Shown one piece after another: positions 1-4,422 of a stretch of DNA of 5,518 nt (its first letter is position 1; each line of letters starts with the position of its first letter). Made by a program: the position numbers and the translations under genes. The stretch comes from Pirellulales bacterium (GTDB lineage Bacteria > Planctomycetota > Planctomycetia > Pirellulales > JALHPA01), in NCBI GenBank assembly GCA_022842745.1, contig JALHPA010000252.1, forward strand, positions 1-5,518, written 5' to 3'. The notes under the pieces were generated by a model. That model was not told the origin of the DNA. It worked only from the letters and a program-made list of their open reading frames with translations, and did no database searches.

Positions 1-90
1 CTGGTCGCGATCAGCGCCGGCAACTACGGGGGAAAGCTGGGGAAGTTCCACTTTCGTTTGCACGAGCTGGGGCTGGGCAAACCGGAGTGA
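1..90 (+). CDS. ftr: Formylmethanofuran:tetrahydromethanopterin formyltransferase, C-terminal fragment
   Basis: Only the last 29 codons and the TGA stop are in the window; the rest lies to the left. The visible peptide contains SAGNYGGKLGKFHFRLHEL, which closely matches the conserved C-terminus of Ftr (FhcD subunit in bacteria). That enzyme moves a formyl group between methanofuran and tetrahydromethanopterin in the cytoplasm. In methanogens it serves CO2 reduction; in methylotrophic proteobacteria and planctomycetes it works in formaldehyde oxidation with FhcA, B and C. The other subunits would be expected further left but cannot be seen. The call rests on recall of a short but distinctive motif. 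The gene converges on the acpS operon, with 61 nt between the two stop codons, and its stop codon lies inside a perfect inverted repeat. Confidence 0.78.
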   Translation: MVAISAGNYGGKLGKFHFRLHELGLGKPE

Positions 91-97
91 CTCCGGT
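81..97. terminator. Perfect hairpin over the ftr stop codon, possible bidirectional terminator
   Basis: ACCGGAGT and ACTCCGGT form a perfect inverted repeat around a single central G. As RNA this gives a 7-bp stem whose three-base loop is exactly the UGA stop codon of ftr (88-90). On the + strand it is followed by a pyrimidine-rich run (CCATTCTCCCTT). On the - strand, 55 nt past the acpS stop, it is followed by TTTGCC. Neither side has a long U tract, so intrinsic termination is inferred from position and symmetry only. Confidence 0.5.
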
Positions 98-151
98 CCA
101 TTCTCCCTTGGCGAGTGGGTCAACGTCTCTCACAAGTGCCAGCGGCCGCGG

Positions 152-559
152 TTATTCGTCTGTTTTGCGGCGCGTATCCCGGGACAGGGCGACGGCCAAA
201 GCCGTGGCGTGGCTGCGGCAATGGGAGATGCTGATCAGCACTTCGCCGATGCCGGATTGTTCCACGACCTCCCGCGCGCCGCCGCGCAAGGCGACGGTCG
301 GTTTTCCGCCGGGATTGTTGCGGACTTCCATGTCCAGCCAACTGATGCCGCGCCGCCAGCCGGTGCCAAGGGCCTTGAGAATGGCCTCCTTGGCGGCCCA
401 GCGGCCGGCGAAATGCTGGGTGGCCTGCTTTCGCTCTCGGCAGTATTCGATTTCGTGCGCGGTGTAGACGCGATTGATGAACAACTCGCCGTGCCGCTCG
501 ATCATCTGCGCGATTCGCAGACACTCGACGATATCGGTGCCGATGCCAAAGACGTTCAT
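152..559 (-). CDS. acpS: Holo-[acyl-carrier-protein] synthase
   Basis: A 135-residue protein, the usual length for AcpS. The enzyme transfers 4'-phosphopantetheine from CoA to a serine of apo-ACP, activating the carrier for fatty-acid synthesis in the cytoplasm. The family motifs are in order: GTDIVE at residues 7-12 with the Mg-binding Asp9, AGRWAAKEAILKALGTG at 51-67 with Glu58, and ISHCRSHATALAVAL at 111-125, the strand and helix of the CoA-binding region. The start was chosen because MNVFGIGTDI is the normal N-terminus; longer in-frame versions run into the upstream gene. Its ATG overlaps the stop of the upstream membrane-protein gene as ATGA, and no clear Shine-Dalgarno precedes it, so translation is probably coupled to that gene. 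It is the last gene of the pyrD-trpS block. Confidence 0.95.
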   Translation of the reverse strand: MNVFGIGTDIVECLRIAQMIERHGELFINRVYTAHEIEYCRERKQATQHFAGRWAAKEAILKALGTGWRRGISWLDMEVRNNPGGKPTVALRGGAREVVEQSGIGEVLISISHCRSHATALAVALSRDTRRKTDE

Positions 560-1125
560 GCTGAATGTTCCGAGACGGAATGTTCTTCGGCGGGGGGCGC
601 CGCGGGGGGTCCAAACCACCGCGCCACAAACAAGGCCGCCGCCGCCGCGATCAGCGGGTTGCCGAGCCACAAGGCCCAAGTCCACGGTCCCCGCTGAGCT
701 TCGCCACGCATATAGTCCCAAAAGCCTTTCGGTTGCGTGGCGGCGGTCCAGAATTCATTCGCGGCGCCTCCCTCCGCGCTGGTGGGGCCGAGTTTTTCGG
801 CCAGCTTGCGGAAGCTATCCGGCGAACGGGCCGCGAACGCCGCACGATAGTCGAGGTAGAAGAACCCATGTTCCGCGGCCGAAGCGGCGATCGCCACGAA
901 CGCAACCGCTGCGATCGATCCCGGCGAGCGCCGCGCTTTGGCCATGTGCATTAGCGCCGCGCAGGCACCCCCCACGGCCGCCCCCACCGCCAAAGGATGC
1001 ACCAGCAACCGTGCTTGCTCCCGCTGCACGATCACGCTCAGCCGGGCGATCGCCAGGCCGGCGAGAAGCGCCGGAACAAACCACAACAACCAGGCCCCCA
1101 GGATGCGATCGACTCGGTCTCTCAT
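556..1125 (-). CDS. Unrecognised membrane protein with four predicted helices
   Basis: A 189-residue protein I do not recognise. Hydrophobic segments are at about residues 8-28, 43-61, 70-88 and 149-170. Between the third and fourth is a soluble loop (about 92-148) rich in Trp, Phe and charged residues, including FRKLAEKLG and WDYMRGEAQRGPW. The C-terminus is Pro/Ala-rich and ends in two EHS copies. An inner-membrane location is inferred; no catalytic motif is evident. The ATG at 1125 was chosen because the longer open frame would run back through the trpS 3' end; this start leaves a 28-nt gap after trpS. Its stop overlaps the acpS start as ATGA, so it belongs to the same transcript and probably sets acpS translation. 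Reality as a gene is supported by the tight fit between neighbours and the clean alternation of hydrophobic and polar segments. Confidence 0.8.
   Translation of the reverse strand: MRDRVDRILGAWLLWFVPALLAGLAIARLSVIVQREQARLLVHPLAVGAAVGGACAALMHMAKARRSPGSIAAVAFVAIAASAAEHGFFYLDYRAAFAARSPDSFRKLAEKLGPTSAEGGAANEFWTAATQPKGFWDYMRGEAQRGPWTWALWLGNPLIAAAAALFVARWFGPPAAPPAEEHSVSEHSA
563..585 (-). repeat. 8-bp direct repeat with a small hairpin just upstream of acpS
   Basis: GAATGTTC (on +) occurs twice, at 563-570 and 578-585, exactly 15 nt apart. It encodes a repeated EHS in the C-terminus of the upstream membrane protein. Between the copies, TTCCG and CGGAA form a 5-bp hairpin (568-580) where a ribosome binding site for acpS would lie. 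This may be an in-frame 15-nt duplication or simple chance; a regulatory role is speculation. Confidence 0.3.
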
Positions 1126-1153
1126 GCCACGAATCCACGGCGAAACGCGAGTC

Positions 1154-2116
1154 TCAGCACAAACCACAGGCTTTTTGCACCCGCTGCAATACCTCGGCGG
1201 CCTTGGTCCGGGCGCGGCTTGCGCCGGCGGCCAGAACTTCCCGCACCTGGTCCGGATGGGCCTCCAGTTCGGCCCGGCGGGCTCGCGCTGCGGCAAAATA
1301 GCGTTCGGCCGCGTCGGCGAGGGCCTTCTTCACTTCACCATAGCCAAAACCGCCGCGGCGGTACAGCGCGGCCATGTCGGCGCGCTCGGCGTCGGTAGCC
1401 ACGAGCGAGAAAAGCTGGTAGAGGTGGTCCGTCTCCGGCTCCTTGGGGGCTTCCATCGGGCGAGAGTCGGTGGTGATGCGCATAATCTTTTTGCGCTGCG
1501 CCCTCGGGTCGTCGAAGATCTCAAGCGTGTTGTTGTAGCTTTTGGACATTTTCTCGCCGTCGATGCCGGGAACTTTGGCCGAGGAGTCGAGGATCTTGGC
1601 TTTGGGGAGGACAAACGTCGGGCCGAAGTGGTGGTTGAAGCTCTGGGCCAGGTCGCGGCAGACCTCGATGTGCTGATCCTGGTCCTGCCCCACCGGCACC
1701 ACGTCGGAGTCGTAAGCCAGAATGTCCGCCGCCATCAGCACGGGATAGGTAAACAGGCCGGCGTCGGCCGTCACGCCCTTGGCTTTTTTGTCCTTGTAGG
1801 CGTGGCAGCGCTCCAAGAGTCCCAACGGAGCGCCGGTCATCAGCAACCAGCACAACTCGCTCACCTGGGGCACGTCGGATTGGACGAACAGCACTGCGCG
1901 CTGGGGGTCCAGCCCGAGCGCCAACAGGTCGATGGCCGCGTCAAACGTCAATTCGTGCAGCTTCTGCGGCTCGCGGACGGTAGTCAGGGCATGAAGGTTG
2001 GCGATGAAGTAGAACGCCTGGTCCGCGTCCTGCAGGTCGATGTACTGGCGGATTGCGCCGAAGTAGTTCCCCCAGTGAAATCGCCCCGTCGGTTGGATCC
2101 CAGATAAGACGCGCAT
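1154..2116 (-). CDS. trpS: Tryptophanyl-tRNA synthetase
   Basis: A 320-residue class I aminoacyl-tRNA synthetase, close to the usual 325-340. It activates tryptophan with ATP and charges tRNA-Trp in the cytoplasm. The N-terminus begins directly with the catalytic fold: SGIQPTGRFHWGNYFGAI (5-22) carries the HIGH-type signature as HWGN. PVGQDQDQHIEVCRDLA (141-157) is the typical TrpRS segment, and GEKMSKSYNN (187-196) contains the KMSKS loop. DILAYDSDVV (131-140) and the helical anticodon-binding part after about residue 230 are also typical. The ATG at 2116 is the only start that gives the canonical N-terminus. The protein ends in KACGLC, with a Cys pair near the end. It lies 18 nt after pyrD and 28 nt before the membrane-protein gene, so it is probably cotranscribed. 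No T-box leader is visible in the short upstream gap. Confidence 0.97.
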   Translation of the reverse strand: MRVLSGIQPTGRFHWGNYFGAIRQYIDLQDADQAFYFIANLHALTTVREPQKLHELTFDAAIDLLALGLDPQRAVLFVQSDVPQVSELCWLLMTGAPLGLLERCHAYKDKKAKGVTADAGLFTYPVLMAADILAYDSDVVPVGQDQDQHIEVCRDLAQSFNHHFGPTFVLPKAKILDSSAKVPGIDGEKMSKSYNNTLEIFDDPRAQRKKIMRITTDSRPMEAPKEPETDHLYQLFSLVATDAERADMAALYRRGGFGYGEVKKALADAAERYFAAARARRAELEAHPDQVREVLAAGASRARTKAAEVLQRVQKACGLC

Positions 2117-2134
2117 GGTTCAAAAGCGGCTGCG

Positions 2135-3115
2135 TTAGTTGGAGGTGGTGGTCGGGGCAGGGGGCGCGAGGTTGGCGGGGCGCGGCGCCGCGGCGCCGAG
2201 GGTCAGTGTGCCGACCAGGTCGGCGACGCGGCGGACGCCCGCCTCGGCCAAGGCCGCTGGGAGGGCTTCCACCATTCTTATGGAGGCCGTGGGGTCGTAA
2301 AAGTTCACGGTGCCAAGCTGCACCGCCGACGCTCCGGCGACCAGGAACTCCATGAGGTCGTCGATAGCGGCGATGCCGCCGATGCCGATCAACGGGGTGC
2401 GGACGGCTTGCGCGACCTGGTACACGCAGCGCAGGGCGATTGGCTTGATCGCTGGTCCGCTGAGTCCGCCCATGCCGTTGCCGAGCATGGGGCGGCGCTT
2501 GCGCCAGTTGACGGCCAGCCCCAGCACGGTGTTGATCACCGAGATGGCATCCGCGCCGCCGGCTTCGGCCCCGCGCGCGACGGCGGCGATGTCGGTCACG
2601 TTGGGGGTCAGCTTGGCGATGATAGGGAGCTCGCAGGCACGCCTGGCCCCTGCCACCACGCGTTCGCACGACGCCGGGTCCGCGCCGAAATCGACCCCGT
2701 GGCTGACGTTCGGGCAGGAGACGTTCAATTCCACGGCCGCGATCCCTGGGACGCCCGACAGCCTGGCGGCCAGGCCTATGAACTCTTCCATTGTGCGGCC
2801 GGCGACGCTGACGATGATCGGAACCCCTAACCCGGAGAGGAACGGCATGTGCCGGGCCAGAAAGTACTCGATCCCGTCGTTATCAAGGCCGATCGAGTTG
2901 AGCATGCCGGCCGGGGTTTCGACCGTGCGCCAGGGGGCATTGCCGCGTCTTGGCTCCTGAGTGATCGTCTTGGGCAGAATGCCGCCCAAGCGGCCGAGTT
3001 CGACGAGGCCGGCCATTTCGCGGGCGTAACCGAACGTGCCCGACGCGACCAGAATGGGGTTGGGCAACCGCAGTCGGCCTAGTTGGACGGAGAGATCGAT
3101 GGCCGTCGTGCTCAC
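2135..3115 (-). CDS. pyrD: Dihydroorotate dehydrogenase, class 1B catalytic subunit
   Basis: A 326-residue FMN-dependent TIM-barrel enzyme that oxidises dihydroorotate to orotate in de novo pyrimidine synthesis. The N-terminus (LPNPILVASGTFGY, 17-30) and VETPAGMLNSIGLDNDGIE (65-83) are typical of the class 1B cytosolic type. The catalytic base is Cys134 in ELNVSCPN (129-136), which separates class 1 from the Ser-containing class 2 enzymes. FMN contacts expected in the family are visible at KLTPNV (168-173), GLSGPAIKPIALR (217-229) and GIGGI (244-248). The start is GTG; no in-frame ATG lies before residue 34, and GGAG sits only 3 nt upstream of the GTG. The last 20 or so residues form an Ala/Pro/Thr-rich tail beyond the usual end. 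Class 1B enzymes normally pair with the PyrK iron-sulfur subunit, which is not in this window. Confidence 0.95.
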   Translation of the reverse strand: MSTTAIDLSVQLGRLRLPNPILVASGTFGYAREMAGLVELGRLGGILPKTITQEPRRGNAPWRTVETPAGMLNSIGLDNDGIEYFLARHMPFLSGLGVPIIVSVAGRTMEEFIGLAARLSGVPGIAAVELNVSCPNVSHGVDFGADPASCERVVAGARRACELPIIAKLTPNVTDIAAVARGAEAGGADAISVINTVLGLAVNWRKRRPMLGNGMGGLSGPAIKPIALRCVYQVAQAVRTPLIGIGGIAAIDDLMEFLVAGASAVQLGTVNFYDPTASIRMVEALPAALAEAGVRRVADLVGTLTLGAAAPRPANLAPPAPTTTSN

Positions 3116-3198
3116 GAACTCCGCGCGGGACTGGAAACCAATAGGGCGTCGCCGGGCAGCAGATTCGCGCCCAACCGGGCGTCGCGCCAGGTGGAGTC

Positions 3199-3227
3199 AG
3201 TCTATCGGCAATGCTGGGGCGCGACAA
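3199..3227 (-). promoter_or_regulatory. Possible sigma-70 promoter for pyrD-trpS-acpS block
   Basis: On the - strand, TTGTCG and TAGACT are separated by 17 nt. Each matches the consensus at four of six positions. Transcription would begin near 3192, giving a leader of roughly 77 nt before the pyrD GTG. It lies in the only gap upstream of the four-gene block. In GC-rich DNA such matches arise by chance, so this is a moderate guess. Nothing else stands out in 3116-3198. Confidence 0.35.
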
Positions 3228-3312
3228 CGAGCCACCGCGGCAGCCGCCGGCTCAAATCAAACGTGGACTGGCGCGCGGACCCAGGCCGCGGCGCGGCAAA
3301 CGCACGTCCCGG

Positions 3313-3341
3313 ACGGCGGCCCGTTTACAGGACGCCGCCGT
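3313..3341 (-). terminator. GC-rich hairpin over the stop codon of the small lipoprotein gene
   Basis: ACGGCGGC (3313-3320) and GCCGCCGT (3334-3341) are a perfect 8-bp inverted repeat with a 13-nt loop that contains the TAA stop at 3325-3327. One arm encodes the conserved-looking HGGV end of the protein. No U run follows directly, so it may be a transcript-end stabiliser or a terminator of the L-shaped, U-poor kind. Next to it, CGTCC-C-GGACG (3305-3315) is a second small palindrome that overlaps this arm. Confidence 0.4.
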
Positions 3342-3543
3342 GCGTACGATAGATTTGCATGTGCGACGGCTGGTCCAAGAACCAGATCCGTTCCCATTCG
3401 TCCAGGATTTGGACCATGTCGTCCGAACTGTTCAAAAGCTGCATTGCGCGGCGCTGAGGATCGCCGGAATAGGCTGGAATAAAACAGCCCGTTGCCGGAC
3501 TCAGCGCTGCACACACGGTGGCGGCCAACAGCAGCCTACGCAT
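3325..3543 (-). CDS. Small secreted or lipid-anchored hypothetical protein
   Basis: A 72-residue protein. Residues 1-20 form a signal peptide: RR near the start, a hydrophobic LLLAATVCAAL core, then SPATGC. The sequence before Cys20 (A-T-G-C) resembles a lipobox with Ala in place of the usual Leu at -3, so it may be lipidated at Cys20 or simply exported. The mature part is short and includes DPQRRAMQLLNSSDD and then DEWERIWFLDQPSHMQ, followed by YRTHGGVL at the end. I recall similar small proteins (ILDEWER-FLDQPSHM-YRTHGG) in planctomycete genomes but know no function. The ATG at 3543 is fixed by a strong GGAGGAA ribosome binding site; an in-frame ATG at 3645 would bury the signal peptide. 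It stands alone, 209 nt upstream of pyrD and with a 380-nt gap before HU. Confidence 0.82.
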   Translation of the reverse strand: MRRLLLAATVCAALSPATGCFIPAYSGDPQRRAMQLLNSSDDMVQILDEWERIWFLDQPSHMQIYRTHGGVL

Positions 3544-3550
3544 GACTCGG

Positions 3551-3557
3551 TTCCTCC
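3551..3557 (-). promoter_or_regulatory. Ribosome binding site of the small lipoprotein gene
   Basis: GGAGGAA on the - strand lies 7 nt before the ATG at 3543. It is the best Shine-Dalgarno sequence in the window and decides the start in favour of 3543 over the upstream in-frame ATG at 3645. Confidence 0.75.
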
Positions 3558-3660
3558 ATGAACTCCCAGGGCCGGTCGGAACGGCAAACCGCCTTCCCAA
3601 ACCGATGTTCCATCCGGCGACGCGCGAACGCGCGCAAGCAGGCAATCAAAGTCTCTCGGA

Positions 3661-3714
3661 TTCGCCCCACGCGAAAAGTCGTGCCGGGCCAAATTGGCCT
3701 GGGAACAGGGCGAA
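3661..3714. other. Nested inverted repeats, possible three-way-junction RNA or operator
   Basis: An outer pair TTCGCCC (3661-3667) and GGGCGAA (3708-3714) encloses two adjacent inner dyads: CACG/CGTG (3668-3683) and CCGGGCC/GGCCTGG (3684-3702). The second is a near-perfect 19-bp palindrome centred on A3693. The outer stem, hairpin 1 and hairpin 2 abut without gaps; only a 5-nt GAACA linker is left over. The one imperfect pair (3686-3700) is a G-U wobble on + strand RNA but an A-C mismatch on - strand RNA. It lies 118-171 nt upstream of the lipoprotein start. Structured RNA and DNA operator both remain possible. Confidence 0.35.
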
Positions 3715-3746
3715 AGGTTATGTCCTGACTCGGTTTCCGTCCATAC

Positions 3747-3782
3747 CGACCGGTGGCAAGAGGCGAATGCCTGCCTTGGTCG
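3747..3782. other. Long interrupted hairpin, 12 pairs
   Basis: CGACC (3747-3751) pairs with GGTCG (3778-3782), GGC (3755-3757) with GCC (3773-3775), and AGGC (3761-3764) with GCCT (3769-3772) closing a four-base loop. The pairs are Watson-Crick on both strands, so the strand is undecided. It sits 33 nt right of the nested repeats at 3661-3714 and could be part of the same structured element. Confidence 0.3.
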
Positions 3783-3873
3783 ATGAGGCAATCCATCGTG
3801 TTATGGCAAGATGGATAGCCTGATCTACCTGGACAGAGAGGGCAAACGGAAGAAGAGCAACGCCCGCGTGATT

Positions 3874-3889
3874 CTGCGGTTGGCCGCAG
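3874..3889 (-). terminator. Hairpin downstream of the HU gene
   Basis: CTGCGG and CCGCAG form a perfect 6-bp stem with a 4-nt loop, 34 nt after the HU stop codon. No T-run follows on the - strand, so it is at best a U-poor terminator or 3'-end stabiliser. Confidence 0.3.
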
Positions 3890-3923
3890 GCCGGTGGGCG
3901 GTTTGACTCGACGCTTCTGGCTT

Positions 3924-4313
3924 TCAGCCCTTGGCTTCGACGATCGGTTCGGCGCCGATCGGCGGGTGATCCAGATCGTTAGGGGGATGGTCGAGCGAGG
4001 AGTTTTGGCCGGCGGATTGGGCCTGTGCTTGTCGCTCCAATTCGCGGACCTTCTCTTCCATCTCCTTGCCTGGCTTAAAGGTTACAACGAACTTCTGCGG
4101 TACGTAGACCTTATCGCCGGTGCGTGGGTTGCGAGCTTTTCTCGCGGCCCGTTTCTTGACCTCGAAGACGCCAAAATTCCGCAACTCTATCCGTCCGTCC
4201 TCAACCAGAGTTTCTACGATTGCGTCGAAGGTCTTCTGGACGATTTCCTTCGTTTTGAGCTGAGTCAGACCGATGTCGTCGGAGATGGTTTTGACGATCT
4301 CTTTCTTGGTCAC
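3924..4313 (-). CDS. HU/IHF-family DNA-binding protein with C-terminal tail
   Basis: A 129-residue nucleoid protein that binds and bends DNA as a dimer. Residues 1-90 are a complete HU fold: the helical MTKKEIVKTISDDIG start, VETLVEDGRIELRNFGVFEVKKR (33-55), then the arm with RNPRTGD (61-67), where Pro63 is the residue that intercalates in DNA, and VVTFKPGKEMEEKV (76-89). Residues 91-129 are an extra tail, Gln/Ala-rich then with LDHPP twice (108-112 and 114-118), beyond the roughly 90 residues of normal HU. Whether it acts as HU or IHF cannot be told from one copy. The start is GTG (4313), with AGGAG 10 nt upstream and a strong promoter above it. It is a single-gene unit. Similar tails occur in several bacterial HU variants, but this one I do not recognise. 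Confidence 0.93.
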   Translation of the reverse strand: MTKKEIVKTISDDIGLTQLKTKEIVQKTFDAIVETLVEDGRIELRNFGVFEVKKRAARKARNPRTGDKVYVPQKFVVTFKPGKEMEEKVRELERQAQAQSAGQNSSLDHPPNDLDHPPIGAEPIVEAKG

Positions 4314-4387
4314 GACTTCCTATCTCCTAAGCAAGAAAATAAGTGCAAACGAGACCCACAGAGGCTCCGAAGGCAAGCCATTTTCAT
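4310..4387 (-). other. Possible 25-codon leader ORF overlapping the HU start
   Basis: On the - strand an ORF starts at ATG 4387, with a second in-frame ATG at 4381, and ends with a TGA at 4312-4310 that overlaps the HU GTG as GTGA. The predicted transcription start falls at or next to ATG 4387, so it could be translated without a leader. The peptide has four Cys (among them MACLRSLC). The frame is short enough to be open by chance, so this is a candidate only. Confidence 0.25.
4324..4328 (-). promoter_or_regulatory. Ribosome binding site of the HU gene
   Basis: AGGAG on the - strand, 10 nt before the GTG at 4313. A second purine run, AGGAAG, lies nearer the start. Together they support the GTG, for which no upstream in-frame ATG offers an alternative. 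Confidence 0.55.
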
Positions 4388-4393
4388 GCTCCA

Positions 4394-4422
4394 AGTGTAG
4401 GTGGCGTAAGAAGTAGTGTCAA
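4394..4422 (-). promoter_or_regulatory. Sigma-70-like promoter of the HU gene
   Basis: A perfect TTGACA (-35, 4417-4422) is followed after exactly 17 nt by TACACT (-10, 4394-4399), which matches TATAAT at four of six positions. Transcription should start near 4387, giving a leader of about 74 nt before the HU GTG. The leader contains a GGCT/AGCC stem around a C(UUCG)G loop (4363-4379). This is the clearest promoter in the window and suits an abundant protein. Confidence 0.7.

Larger units (their letters stand above)
3544..3923. other. 380-nt non-coding stretch between HU and the small lipoprotein gene
   Basis: No convincing gene is seen; the open frames crossing it lack family resemblance. 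It holds the ribosome binding site at 3551-3557, a possible three-way-junction fold at 3661-3714, a hairpin at 3747-3782 and a hairpin at 3874-3889 that may end the HU transcript. I could not pick a convincing promoter for the lipoprotein gene. A 31-codon + strand frame at 3811-3906 is open but unsupported. Confidence 0.6.

Noticed and set aside
142..149. GCGGCCGC palindrome near the acpS stop
   Set aside because: A short self-complementary GC word expected by chance at this base composition.
938..2107. 389-codon + strand frame
   Set aside because: Lies antisense to trpS and the membrane-protein gene and lacks any domain; a composition shadow.
3536..3796. - strand frames running through 3501-3796
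   Set aside because: Arg/Pro-rich translations without motifs; they overlap the well-supported lipoprotein start in other frames.
3811..3906. 31-codon + strand ORF beginning MDSLIYLDREGKRKK
   Set aside because: No ribosome binding site or family resemblance, and it overlaps the HU 3' hairpin; too short to support.
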